From the NCBI GenBank assembly GCA_050031985.1, contig JBNAIG010000028.1, positions 1 through 64,000 on the forward strand: a stretch of 64,000 nucleotides of DNA. The letters are read 5' to 3'. The DNA is from SZUA-368 sp028533045 (GTDB lineage: Bacteria > Spirochaetota > Spirochaetia > DSM-2461). Under the pieces are notes generated by a model. That model had not been told where the DNA came from, did no database searches, and was given only the letters and a program-made list of their open reading frames with translations. The translations under genes were made by a program, and so were the position numbers. Positions 37,070 through 44,637 of the stretch are shown one piece after another. Within the stretch, counting starts at the first letter, position 1. Each line of letters opens with the position of its first letter.

Positions 37070-37561
37070 TTACTCTTTACGACAGTCTGAACAAAGACCA
37101 TATATTTTTATAGCCATTCCTTCCGCCGCAAACCCATATTCCTTATCGACATGGTTTTTCATGCCCTCGGCAAAGGACTTTTCCTCTGCCCTAAAACCGG
37201 TCAGGTCAAGGATTTTTCCGCAACTTCGGCAAATCAAATGCTGGTGCGGTCCTTTCTCGCTGTACCGATCGCTCAATTCAAAAACAGCCCGGCCATCACC
37301 AAAATCGAACTTATTCACAAGACCGTTTTGATAAAGCAGTTCAAGACTGCGATATACGGTGGTGAGCCCGATGCCCGGTTCGATTTTTCTCACTTCCTGA
37401 AAAACGTCATCCGCACTCAAATGGGCCTCCGTCTCTCTCATGACCGAGAAAACTAGTTCCCTTCCGGCGGTGGGGCGTATCCCGTGATTTTCAAGCTGTT
37501 GTCCCCAACGGCGTCCTCTTCCTCGTCCGCGCCCTTGTCCATTTCCGTAACCCGGTCCCAT
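37070..37561 (-). CDS. Fur-family metal-responsive regulator
   Basis: 163 residues. An unusual Gly/Arg-rich N-terminal extension (GYGNGQGRGRGRGRRWGQQ) resembles the DUF5320 composition. The winged helix (HLSADDVFQEVRK; GLTTVYRSLELL) follows. Dimer domain has the first structural zinc pair in CRSCGKILDL and the second in GLCSDCRKE, and a metal-sensing HQHLI region (GPHQHLICRSCG). Fur versus PerR/Zur cannot be settled by eye. A 19-bp Fur-box lies 14 bp upstream, so autoregulation is likely. Confidence 0.88.
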   Translation of the reverse strand: MGPGYGNGQGRGRGRGRRWGQQLENHGIRPTAGRELVFSVMRETEAHLSADDVFQEVRKIEPGIGLTTVYRSLELLYQNGLVNKFDFGDGRAVFELSDRYSEKGPHQHLICRSCGKILDLTGFRAEEKSFAEGMKNHVDKEYGFAAEGMAIKIYGLCSDCRKE

Positions 37562-37574
37562 TTTAAAATCCTTT

Positions 37575-37593
37575 GATAATGAAAATCATTTTC
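37575..37593. promoter_or_regulatory. Fur-box upstream of the fur-family gene
   Basis: GATAATGAAAATCATTTTC at 37575-37593 matches 16 or more positions of the classic 19-bp Fur consensus, which is GATAATGATAATCATTATC. It sits just upstream of the regulator's ATG. Confidence 0.8.
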
Positions 37594-37774
37594 AATTAAA
37601 ATATAGACCCTTTCTAAGTTAATGTCAAATGAAAAGAGAAATAAATCGCAAAAAGATATTATTCTTATGGTGTTGCTTTGTATTTAGAGAAGCGCTAAGT
37701 ATATTTCAACCATTCTTTTTTATATTAGTCCTCGATATTCACGATAAGTTTGTTTACAATTGAAATATATTTTT

Positions 37775-37792
37775 ATTGGGGTTGAGCCCAAT
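37775..37792. promoter_or_regulatory. short inverted repeat upstream of the four-TM gene
   Basis: ATTGGG-GTTGAG-CCCAAT at 37775-37792 is a perfect 6-bp inverted repeat just before the ribosome-binding site (AAAGGAG) of the next gene. A TTTACA sequence lies 20 bp further up. It may be an operator or an mRNA hairpin. Confidence 0.35.
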
Positions 37793-37809
37793 ACTAAAGG
37801 AGTAGCATT

Positions 37810-38214
37810 ATGGGAAAAAACTCTGGTATATTGAGTAATCTTTTTTTGATTGGCATGGCTTTGGTAGCCGTAGGATTCATTCTTCCTATGTTTCAGGGGT
37901 TAGGAGGCACTGTTAATGGATTTGATTTTGTTAATCTTGATAACTTGGGAGCCACAACGATAGGGGCTCTGCTGATTTTTATTGGCGCTGTAGTTGGTGT
38001 TGTTTTCTGCTTCGCCCCCAGCGGTAATGCAGATATGATAAAGTTCATTGCTCTGGTGGCCACTATTGCTGGCGGAATTATCATTATCATCACCTTTAAC
38101 AAAAGCTGGCTTTCAAAAACTGTTGGAAAGGGTTTCTGGAAACATGCCACTTACGGTACATACATGATTCTCGTTGGATGGATTGCCGCTCTTGTGGGAC
38201 GATTCAAGGGATAA
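37810..38214 (+). CDS. small four-TM membrane protein
   Basis: 134 residues, AAAGGAG 8 nt before ATG. Four hydrophobic segments (about 9-27, 50-70, 78-97, 115-132) and no charged domain. GLGGTVNGFDFVNLDNLGA lies in the first loop. No family recognised. Separated from the Fur gene by about 250 bp with no shared operon. It faces a hairpin and then the RNase H gene, so it stands alone. Function unknown. Confidence 0.6.
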   Translation: MGKNSGILSNLFLIGMALVAVGFILPMFQGLGGTVNGFDFVNLDNLGATTIGALLIFIGAVVGVVFCFAPSGNADMIKFIALVATIAGGIIIIITFNKSWLSKTVGKGFWKHATYGTYMILVGWIAALVGRFKG

Positions 38215-38225
38215 AATGTACAAAT

Positions 38226-38277
38226 CCCGATGACTATATTGATTCTTACTTCGCTTTTTGCGGGACCTGTCATCGGG
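38226..38277. terminator. long hairpin, probable bidirectional terminator
   Basis: CCCGATGAC at 38226-38234 pairs with GTCATCGGG at 38269-38277, with an inner hairpin (CGCTTTTTGCG). It separates two convergent genes. No long T-run follows, so strength is uncertain. Confidence 0.5.
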
Positions 38278-38285
38278 TAATCTTG

Positions 38286-39056
38286 TTATTGATTCAAAAC
38301 CGCATTTTGAGCTAAACGATGACAGTAATCCTGTTCTTCATGGCCCGAATGTCCCTTTATCCAATTGAACTGAATAAGCTTCCCTTCACATAGAGCATCA
38401 GCCTTCTGCCAGTGTTCGGCATACCTTACGGCTCTCCCATAGGCGGTCTGCCATTCGTTATAGCGCCAGAAGTGAACCCACTGTACTAAGCCTCTGATGA
38501 CAAAACGGCTGTCCGTATTAATCTGTATGGTGCGGCTCTCTTTCAATCTTTCCAGCCCCTCCGATACCCCTATCAGTTCCATCAGGTTGCTGCTGCCCGA
38601 ATCAAAGGAGCCGAAGTAATCCTCTCTCCGCCCCTGGCCATCCTCAATAAAACCGCCGTAGCCGGCTCGTCCCTTCTCATCCATAAAAGAGCCGTCGGCA
38701 AATAGTTTATCCCCCTTCCTCAGAGCTTCATCTCCCACAGAGATCTTCAAGTCCTCTCTTCGGTCCATAAGAATAAATCGCCCATAATCCTCCTCCTTAA
38801 GAAAGGGGAAGTCGTCAATAAACACGCAGGAGATTCTGTGACCCGGTTCTACCGTTCCATGAAGAGCGGAGTGCATGACCTTTTGGAATTGCTTTTTGAA
38901 TTTTTTGATTAGCAGCGAAGTCTCATTCTGTTCCTGAGGCTCAATTCTTCTCTCTTCCAGATAGTAGCGGAGGAGTATATCCTGTTCGTGAGAGATGCGG
39001 CAGGTTATGTGTTCTTTGTTAAGTTCTTCTATTGTAATTATTAGTCTGTAATGCAT
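38286..39056 (-). CDS. rnhA: RNase H type I with long N-terminal extension
   Basis: 256 residues, longer than the usual 150-160. The C-terminal 135 residues form the RNase H fold: FADGSFMDEKGRAGYGGF (first Asp), SSNLMELIGVSEGL (Glu), QINTDSRFVIRGL (second Asp) and a late WIKGHSGHEEQDYCHRLA (His and final Asp). The DEDD set is complete. The first 120 residues are an extension of unknown fold, without the classical hybrid-binding domain. It degrades RNA in RNA-DNA hybrids. Stop faces the four-TM gene across a hairpin. Confidence 0.88.
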   Translation of the reverse strand: MHYRLIITIEELNKEHITCRISHEQDILLRYYLEERRIEPQEQNETSLLIKKFKKQFQKVMHSALHGTVEPGHRISCVFIDDFPFLKEEDYGRFILMDRREDLKISVGDEALRKGDKLFADGSFMDEKGRAGYGGFIEDGQGRREDYFGSFDSGSSNLMELIGVSEGLERLKESRTIQINTDSRFVIRGLVQWVHFWRYNEWQTAYGRAVRYAEHWQKADALCEGKLIQFNWIKGHSGHEEQDYCHRLAQNAVLNQ

Positions 39057-39311
39057 GGGGTAACGTTCTTACTTTTAAAATTCGTTTAATCTTATCAAGC
39101 ATATATAGAATAGCATGATTAGGGTTGGTTGTCTCAAATTGTTTTTCAGTAAGCAGGGGGGTGACCGACCGGACTCAGGCGTCGATACTGGCATCATTTA
39201 TATTGATTATTAATCTGCTGTGAAAACATTCACTTCTGTTTATTGTTCTTCCTTTCTAGCTGGTCTAGACTTTGTTTTAAGAGAAGTTTATTCATTTTTG
39301 GAGGAATAAAT

Positions 39312-39510
39312 ATGTCATATAGTCCTAAATTGGCTACCACTTTTAACAATACGAAACTTAGAACAGAGCATAATGTAAGTGATATTTCCGGAATGTGTTC
39401 CGTATGCTCTGATCAGTGTATTGGACTGTGTGAAATAGGTCTGTCGGCCGTTCGCGGAGAGGAAGCGGCTTATCCTTATAACACGACGACTCAGCAATTT
39501 GCGTCGGAAA
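39312..39510 (+). pseudogene. N-terminal remnant of an FMN-binding glutamate-synthase-family gene
   Basis: From ATG 39312 (GGAGGA 9 nt upstream), 66 codons read like the start of the glutamate-synthase-related FMN family: an N-terminal lead-in, then SGMCSVCSDQCIGLCEIG with four Cys, then AVRGEEAAYPYNTTTQ. The frame then crosses into integrase-derived DNA near 39510 and continues as unrelated residues (YAIFRWGYLC) to a stop at 39602. The rest of the gene, normally about 500 residues, is absent. I infer deletion between this gene and an inserted element. The family call is from pattern memory. Confidence 0.55.
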
Positions 39511-40440
39511 AGAGATATGCCATTTTCCGATGGGGCTATCTTTGTCCGGTCCCCAGAACACAAAATCATTCTTATAGGGATTTTTCTCAATCAGTTTGTT
39601 AATCGCATCCAATGTACTGACCGGTAGGGGAACGGCTCTTTGAGAACCCCATTTAGGTTCTTTAAGACCTTCCTTATCCTGCCAGTTATGACGTACTTCT
39701 ATAAAACCATCTTTAATATCACCGATTTGAAGGCCCCGGCGTTCACCCAAGCGAAGGCCTGTGGTTGCCGCAAGGAGGTTTATCACAAAATACCGGGGGT
39801 CAGTTTGCTCAATTTTAAAGAATGCTTTTACTTCCCCAGGTGAAAGTATTTCTCTCGTCGCTTTATTCTCAGGAAGTTTACTTACCAACTTCCCCGGATC
39901 GGAAGAGAGCTTCCCGATTCTATGGGCTTCGGAAAGGGGAACTTAAACTGACTGCATTATCTGATTGATACGCCTATTGGAAAGTTTGGATTCCAAGTCA
40001 CTTAAGTAGTTTATGAATGATTCCAGTAATTCCGGCTTTGTTTCTTCCAGCAAAGTATCAAGCATTTTGGTATTTTCCAGAAATGTTTTGAATCGGTTAT
40101 CAATGGCAGATTTATTAATTTTTAAGTATTCAGCAGAATGGTTCTGGCCTCTCAGCTTTTTGGATTTGATGTAATCCGATTCTTCAGTCCAGAATTCTTG
40201 TAGGTAATCTATGAGTAAGCTCTCATCGTTCAGCGCGTTTTCAGATAGCCAGAGTTTTACGAGGGTAGCTGAACCGGCTTTGCTGGTATGAGGGTAGGAT
40301 TTACCGGCAGCACCTAAATCCTGTTTGATTGATGCTACTGACTTCCAGTTATAGCGGCGTTTTTCCTCATTCCAGATTTTGGCGTACCAGATCTTGTTGC
40401 CGCGAACGTCCCGTTTTATCAGTAAAAATGGCTGTCTCAT
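39510..40440 (-). pseudogene. decayed tyrosine integrase of a first element
   Basis: The reading from ATG 40440 (MRQPFLLIKRDVRGNKIWYAK) has the arm-binding N-terminus, core-binding helices (AEYLKINKSAIDNRFKTFL) and catalytic Arg in TTGLRLGERRGLQIGD. A TAA at 39943-39945 interrupts it in the same frame: upstream INQIMQSV aligns to VNAVMQAMK of the intact integrase at 44638, so one AAA-to-TAA change explains the stop. The 3' end is lost near 39510, removing the HxxR, the second His and Tyr. Same subfamily as the intact integrase. No activity expected. Confidence 0.75.
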
Positions 40441-40524
40441 GGCGTGTATTCTATCTATGGGAGGGAAATAAGTCAAATAATTCTGGTGCACTCCTTGGTG
40501 CAACAACGAAAAGGGCAAAAAAAA

Positions 40525-40545
40525 GAGCAGCCGGTAAAGCTGCTC
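40525..40545 (-). terminator. intrinsic terminator reading leftward
   Basis: GAGCAGC (40525-40531) and GCTGCTC (40539-40545) form a 7-bp perfect stem with a 7-nt loop. Leftward it is followed by T8 (complement of 40517-40524), so it stops transcripts leaving the integrated element. It lies inside the 350-bp gap 40441-40791, which otherwise holds att sequence and AT-rich DNA. Confidence 0.7.
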
Positions 40546-40576
40546 TATTCTCTTTATATATAAAGATTAAACGTTT

Positions 40577-40627
40577 GCGGTAGAGAAGACTTGAACTTCC
40601 ACGGTATTGCTACCACTAGCCCCTCAA
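40577..40627 (+). repeat. left att copy: 3' part of tRNA-Leu(GAG)
   Basis: 51 bp identical to 45978-46028, comprising the 3' acceptor strand, T arm, variable arm and anticodon-loop region of tRNA-Leu (minus orientation). It diverges from the tRNA at the anticodon stem. It marks the left end of the 5.4-kb element and lies 137 bp from the start of the decayed integrase, nearly the same distance as the right copy from the intact integrase (138 bp). Confidence 0.9.
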
Positions 40628-40782
40628 ACTTAATATCTTCTTTTGCAGAAAGAAAATAATAATATCTCTAGCTATCAATTACTCTTTATCAATCAAGGCA
40701 ATATCAATAATTTCCTTGTCTTTTGTCTATCCCATTATAACATACACTTTTTCATACTGTCATCTACTAATACAATAAAAAA

Positions 40783-40807
40783 AGTAAGTTCCTAAGTAAG
40801 TTTCCGG
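40783..40807. repeat. candidate left arm-type integrase sites
   Basis: Two AGTAAGTT units (starting at 40783 and 40795) lie about 165 bp inside the left att copy and overlap the 3' end of the 87-residue gene. The right end has a comparable pair at 45875-45899. Matching paired repeats near both ends fit integrase arm-binding sites. Confidence 0.5.
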
Positions 40808-41055
40808 TCATGGACTTCATGAAGAAAAACTGCCGGCGGGGGAACCGGGGGAACGTCACAACCCTTTTCTTTCAAGTCCTTAATCCATGAATAGAATTCA
40901 AGGCAAAGTTCCTTGTCTGCCATCTCCGGTTTTGTCTCCGCTTCCATTCCAAACAGGTCAAACCATGGTTCCCATTTAAAGCCGTCCACCCGGTTCCCCT
41001 TTGCCGTCATTTCTTCAATTCTCTTCAAGCGCATTGATATATCTTTCACAATCAC
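40792..41055 (-). CDS. element small protein, unknown
   Basis: 87 residues, no signal peptide. N-terminal MIVKDISMRLKRIEEMTAKG looks helical. KWEPWFDLFG and a C-terminal Pro-rich VPPVPPPAVF end. No family recognised. It overlaps the upstream 100-residue gene by about 40 bp in another frame, like phage gene pairs. Last gene of the leftward element operon. Possible DNA-binding or inhibitor protein; no evidence beyond context. Confidence 0.45.
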   Translation of the reverse strand: MIVKDISMRLKRIEEMTAKGNRVDGFKWEPWFDLFGMEAETKPEMADKELCLEFYSWIKDLKEKGCDVPPVPPPAVFLHEVHDRKLT

Positions 41056-41317
41056 TTCCTCCTAATTTCTCTTCCAGAATTTCAAGTCTTTTCAAGATTT
41101 CCTCTTCATTGGAAAGCTTCAATAATCCGGTATATTGAGAGAGTGCCCAGACCATTGTTTTAAAGACTTCCTGTTCAATTTCTCCACGGGCGTATGACCG
41201 GCATAGCCTAGCAAAGGATTGCTTTGTTGATCTTATTGATCTAAGCCGTAAATCATAATCAAGCCTCTTTTGGGGGGAGGCCATGACATCCGTTTCACTC
41301 TTTTGTAACATATTCAT
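41015..41317 (-). CDS. element small protein, unknown
   Basis: 100 residues, mostly helical with many Arg/Lys/Glu residues: QKRLDYDLRLRSIRSTKQSFARL then EEEILKRLEILEEKLGG, which looks coiled-coil. No family recognised. Its 3' end overlaps the next gene by about 40 bp. Part of the leftward element operon. Good AGGAGT-type ribosome site 8 nt upstream of ATG 41317. Confidence 0.5.
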   Translation of the reverse strand: MNMLQKSETDVMASPQKRLDYDLRLRSIRSTKQSFARLCRSYARGEIEQEVFKTMVWALSQYTGLLKLSNEEEILKRLEILEEKLGGSDCERYINALEEN

Positions 41318-41391
41318 AGAGTAAACTCCTGTTTATAAAGATGTTTCATAAAAAGCCAGAAAAGAAACCCCCTCCTGGCTTATCCGTTTTG

Positions 41392-41949
41392 TTATTCTAC
41401 CGTAACATTTTTACGCACATACTCTTCCGCATCTTTCATGGAAGGGAGAGGTAACCGCCGGTAAAACTCTCTTGTTATTTTGAAATTGTGGGGCCCCATT
41501 CCTTCATTGCCCAGGAACTCCACAAGGTTTATTTCCTCCCGCTGGATTGTTTCATATTCAGCCAGTAGGGAAAGGCTGGACTGTTTAAGCTTTTCCATTT
41601 CTTTGACAATCTCAGCCCGTCTTTTTTCCGCTGAATCAAGTATTCCGTTGGCTTCCAGGTAAAGGTCATGCCTGGCCTTGTTCAAGTCCGGGTTCTGTTT
41701 AGGCCGGTTGCTCATGACTTCCTGAAAGGCTGATAATTCAGCTCTCTTCATTTCAAGATTTTCCTTTGCTTTCTTCTCTGCCTTGAACAGTTTTGAATCA
41801 GCCGTTCCGCTTCCCACTGATTCAACATAGGCATTATGAGCATTGAGAAGTTGACCTTCCAGGGTCATGATTTCCCTCTTCATTTTCTTCTCTTTTATCT
41901 TGTCCGCATCCCTTACCGTTCTGTAATTTTCAATTGTTTTCAATTTCAT
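41392..41949 (-). CDS. coiled-coil element protein, unknown
   Basis: 185 residues, dominated by heptad-like helical segments (MKREIMTLEGQLLNAHNAY; KLFKAEKKAKENLEMKRAEL; RRAEIVKEMEKLKQSSLSLL) and no membrane segment. It lies directly downstream of the Rep gene. Such coiled-coil genes next to replication proteins are common in filamentous-phage-like and satellite modules, but no function can be assigned. Short C-terminal globular part (FKITREFYRRLPLP). It may bind DNA or support the Rep protein. Confidence 0.55.
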   Translation of the reverse strand: MKLKTIENYRTVRDADKIKEKKMKREIMTLEGQLLNAHNAYVESVGSGTADSKLFKAEKKAKENLEMKRAELSAFQEVMSNRPKQNPDLNKARHDLYLEANGILDSAEKRRAEIVKEMEKLKQSSLSLLAEYETIQREEINLVEFLGNEGMGPHNFKITREFYRRLPLPSMKDAEEYVRKNVTVE

Positions 41950-42000
41950 TATTGTTCCTCAAAATAGTCCATTTCCATTCCCCTCATGGATAAGATTTTC

Positions 42001-42876
42001 TTACCTGTATGACCTCACAAGATTGTCAACTTCCTCAGTCAGGGGAGCCGTAACCGTGAGCTTATCAGTCTTCAACATATCCTTCACAAGGGCTTTCATT
42101 CTGGATGAATTCCGTCTATGAATATCCCCGCTTTTCTGTCCCTGTTCTATGAAGGATTGAACGCAAGTCAGCCCCAGAGTTTTCAGCCCTTGAATAGCAA
42201 GTGCCCGTTCCAGATCACTAGGGGAAAGGTTGTTCATATCAACTAGAGTTCTGGTTTCTTTGGGTATCTTGAAATACTCATTTTGCCATCTCTCAATCAG
42301 TCCATAATGAACGTCCCTTTCCGTTAATTCAAAGGGTGAGGGGAAGTGACCAAATACACGCTTCACACCTTTCAGGGCTCTCCACTCAAGCCGTAATCCA
42401 TATCTGTCACCAAAAGACTCAGGCAATATCTTAGGAGCAATTTCAAGCCCTTTATCATAGCCAATGAATACCCGTGATTTGGTTCTTAGGTAAACACTCT
42501 CTCCGTCACTGATAGAGTCAAGTTTGTATTTCCCATAGCCTCCCCAGGATTGCATATAAAGGGCCGGGGGATTTCTTACCGGCAAGGTATCTCCCACTTC
42601 AAGTTGATAGACTTCCGCTTCTTTCAGAGAAACGCCGGTTTCCTCTTCCAGCCTTTCAAAAGCCTCTCTTTCCTTGTGCCTGTTTACTGCTTTCACATTG
42701 TTCCCGTTTACATATTTGGGGATACTCCCAGAGATACGGAAGCCGTCAATGTCTTGGTTAATCCTGAATCCCCGGAAGCTCCCCACAAAGGTTCCATTCC
42801 CCCGGATGGCGTAACTTTCAAGCTTATCAATAGGGAAGCTTTTTTCAGGAATCTTCATTGTGATCTTATCCAGCAT
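42001..42876 (-). CDS. phage/plasmid replication initiation protein (gpII/X, Phage_CRI-like)
   Basis: 291 residues. Features of the filamentous-phage gpII/X family: an early MLDKITMKIP with GSFRGFRINQDIDGFRISGSIPKYVNGNN, then a helix spanning REAFERLEEETG with the following V-Y-Q-L-E-V-G-D strand, and YLRTKSRVFIGYDKGLEIA, corresponding to the Y-D-K-x-x-E strand. Rep nicks the plus strand to start rolling-circle replication. A conserved Tyr in the nickase position is not confirmed by eye. It is tightly linked to the 170-residue gene upstream (10-bp overlap). No Zot-type gene follows. Moderate confidence by pattern memory. Confidence 0.65.
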   Translation of the reverse strand: MLDKITMKIPEKSFPIDKLESYAIRGNGTFVGSFRGFRINQDIDGFRISGSIPKYVNGNNVKAVNRHKEREAFERLEEETGVSLKEAEVYQLEVGDTLPVRNPPALYMQSWGGYGKYKLDSISDGESVYLRTKSRVFIGYDKGLEIAPKILPESFGDRYGLRLEWRALKGVKRVFGHFPSPFELTERDVHYGLIERWQNEYFKIPKETRTLVDMNNLSPSDLERALAIQGLKTLGLTCVQSFIEQGQKSGDIHRRNSSRMKALVKDMLKTDKLTVTAPLTEEVDNLVRSYR

Positions 42877-43378
42877 GATTAGGGATTGTCTCAGATTTTG
42901 GATAGTTGTTTGTAATAATTATATTAGACTTCTCAGAATCCCCGCCGTCTAAATCCTTTCTTCCATGAAGGACTTTTTCAGAAACACAATCTTCAAGCCA
43001 AAGGTGAAACAGGTCTTTGTCAGAGTTCCGGTCATGGGATTGATTCAGCAAGATCAGGACTTTCAGGATTCCCTCTTCCTGGTTCCAGTCAAAGAGAAAA
43101 GTATCCTTTCCATCCCGGCTATTCCCGTATCCTTTTTGCTTTACCGGATCAAAGAAAATCCCGCTGATATGATTGCTCAATCCATCCTGAATCATGTAAT
43201 CCGGTTTTCCCTGTTCATGGGCTTGATGATGTGATATTCTAATCATGGGAACGGTAGGACGTTTCCGCTTCCGGGGGCATCCAAAGGTATAGGGGGCCCC
43301 CTCTTTTTTGCTCTCAGCATAAGCCCATTGTGTATTGTCCTCTCTCTGGTAAATAAGGACAGAATCAGCATTTATCAT
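42866..43378 (-). CDS. element protein, unknown
   Basis: 170 residues, no signal peptide. Not recognised. Contains SHHQAHEQGKPDY, DGLSNHISGIFFDPVKQKG and a C-terminal polar tail. It overlaps Rep by 11 bp and the 59-residue gene upstream by 4 bp (ATGA type), so the three are translationally linked. Position between the HTH gene and Rep suggests a replication accessory or ssDNA-binding role, but no motif shows it. Confidence 0.5.
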   Translation of the reverse strand: MINADSVLIYQREDNTQWAYAESKKEGAPYTFGCPRKRKRPTVPMIRISHHQAHEQGKPDYMIQDGLSNHISGIFFDPVKQKGYGNSRDGKDTFLFDWNQEEGILKVLILLNQSHDRNSDKDLFHLWLEDCVSEKVLHGRKDLDGGDSEKSNIIITNNYPKSETIPNHAG

Positions 43379-43554
43379 TCTGCGCCCCCTTTGCTTTCAA
43401 GCTTCCGGGTTATGCTCCGGGAGCTTTCTACCCGTACCGGCTCCCCCTGGCAAAGGGTGACGGTTATTCCCAGGGTTCCAAATTCAGGGATAGGGGAGAA
43501 GGCCGTAATCAATTCCGTTTTGATTTTCTCAATAAGGGCTGTTGCCTCATTCAT
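43375..43554 (-). CDS. 59-residue element micro-protein
   Basis: ATG at 43554, TGA at 43375-43377. The protein reads MNEATALIEKIKTELITAFS... and is mixed helix/strand (GTLGITVTLCQGEPVRV). It overlaps the HTH gene upstream by 8 bp and the 170-residue gene downstream by 4 bp, which strongly supports translation, though it is too short to be called by length. No family recognised. Confidence 0.6.
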   Translation of the reverse strand: MNEATALIEKIKTELITAFSPIPEFGTLGITVTLCQGEPVRVESSRSITRKLESKGGAE

Positions 43555-43738
43555 GGCTGGCCCCCTTCATGTTACTCATGGCTTCTTGTTCCAGAGTTTC
43601 AAAGTAAGTGCGGGGGAACCGCAGGGACTTGCCTACTTTTACAAAGGGGATTTCTCCGTTTTTGACTTTACGCAGGAGAGTTGCGTAACTGATTCCAAGC
43701 TCCTGCATTGTCTCCGCAGGATTTAAAAACTTGTTCAT
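43547..43738 (-). CDS. excisionase-like helix-turn-helix protein
   Basis: 63 residues: NPAETMQELGISYATLLRKVKNGEIPFVKVGKSLRFPRTYFETL is a MerR/AlpA-like DNA-binding fold (HTH_17 type), typical of Xis proteins and phage regulators. GGAGGTCATGGGAA precedes ATG 43738. It starts the rep operon. A CCCATG...CATGGG inverted repeat (43741-43784) lies upstream and may be its operator. Likely roles are excision control or repression of rep. Confidence 0.75.
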   Translation of the reverse strand: MNKFLNPAETMQELGISYATLLRKVKNGEIPFVKVGKSLRFPRTYFETLEQEAMSNMKGASHE

Positions 43739-43740
43739 TT

Positions 43741-43784
43741 CCCATGACCTCCGTCATTGATATTTATTTGCTCTCAGGCATGGG
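43741..43784. promoter_or_regulatory. inverted repeat upstream of the excisionase-like gene
   Basis: CCCATG (43741-43746) and CATGGG (43779-43784) flank the HTH start region. The 43739-43854 spacer also has AT-rich promoter-like DNA. Candidate operator for the HTH protein. Confidence 0.35.
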
Positions 43785-43854
43785 TAAATGATAGCTGGGG
43801 ACTTGCTTTCTGTATCTGGAGAATTACGGGAGTATTTCTTGAAAAGTGGGAATC

Positions 43855-44382
43855 TTAGAGAGTCCTTAAACTGCTAAGAGTATTCTCAATATTTTTAATA
43901 GAGTATTTACTTCCATCTGTTTTTTTCTGGAATCTATCATAAATATAGTCTGCTTTTATTAGAGTCGGATCATATAGTTCTAATAGCTTTGAGATAAAGA
44001 TTGATAAGCTAGAGGCGCATATAGTTTTTCCATCACTTAATAAGTAACCTTCATTTATCAGGTCTTTTATTTTGGAATCATCTGCCGTTGATTGATAATC
44101 CTTTTTGAAAAGCTCATAGGCTTCTTGAAAGGGAGCACAAAAAGAAAACTTGTCATGAGCAATCTTTTCTATGACTTTCATTTTTTCATTATCCGATATG
44201 TCGGGAGTTTCATGAAAACCGTTTTCAAAGATCAACCTAAGGTTTACATAACATTCCGTTTTTGTTCTTTCATAGGAGAGGTCTTTTCCTCGTTCTTGTT
44301 CCTTCTGATAATATGCCCTCATTGCTTTACAAACATGATTTCTATATTCATTATCAGAGCAAAAAGCTTTTCCTTCAATCAT
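43855..44382 (-). CDS. element protein, unknown
   Basis: Start set at 44382 because GGAGGG lies 6 nt upstream; an in-frame ATG at 44424 lies before it. About 175 residues, helical with charged patches (ICASSLSIFISKLLELYDPT; KKDYQSTADDSKIKDLI). Not recognised. More AT-rich than its neighbours. No signal peptide. It lies between the RMF-like gene and a 113-bp spacer with a CCCATG palindrome. Could be an accessory or host-interaction gene of the element. Confidence 0.5.
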   Translation of the reverse strand: MIEGKAFCSDNEYRNHVCKAMRAYYQKEQERGKDLSYERTKTECYVNLRLIFENGFHETPDISDNEKMKVIEKIAHDKFSFCAPFQEAYELFKKDYQSTADDSKIKDLINEGYLLSDGKTICASSLSIFISKLLELYDPTLIKADYIYDRFQKKTDGSKYSIKNIENTLSSLRTL

Positions 44383-44451
44383 AATCATCCCTCCGGTTTT
44401 CCGGTCAAATCTGAATATATTCATTTTATCACATTGCCCAAGAATAGCCTA

Positions 44452-44619
44452 TTAAGCTTTCTTGGTTCTATCTGCTTTCCCCTCAATAAATCCCGCATAC
44501 CATGACAAGGAATCAACGCCCTTTGGAACCGGATAACCTGGCTTTCCTGAAAGCCCCGCATGGTATCCAGCATCCCAGGAATCAGCCTCTTGTTTTACCG
44601 TGGTTTCTCTTGTGTTCAT
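44452..44619 (-). CDS. RMF-like micro-protein
   Basis: ATG 44619 with GAGGGGG 8 nt upstream, TAA at 44452. 55 residues. The core SWDAGYHAGLSGKPGYPVPKG then SWYAGFIEGKADR follows the ribosome-modulation-factor pattern: G-Y-x-A-G-L-x-G, then W-x-x-G-x-x-E-G-x. Real RMF dimerises ribosomes in stationary phase. Phage and mobile-element relatives of this short family are common but unstudied. The gene lies 19 bp from the integrase end. It could affect host translation during element induction, or only share a fold. Confidence 0.6.
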   Translation of the reverse strand: MNTRETTVKQEADSWDAGYHAGLSGKPGYPVPKGVDSLSWYAGFIEGKADRTKKA

Positions 44620-44637
44620 ATCATTCCCCCTCTTCCA

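Noticed and set aside
39057..39311. Riboswitch or leader RNA before the glutamate-synthase-like remnant
   Set aside because: The GC-rich part (about 39160-39200) gives no known riboswitch pattern that I can recognise.
40577..40627. A second tRNA-Leu gene
   Set aside because: Only the 3' part matches; the 5' acceptor, D arm and one anticodon strand are absent, so it is an att copy rather than a gene.
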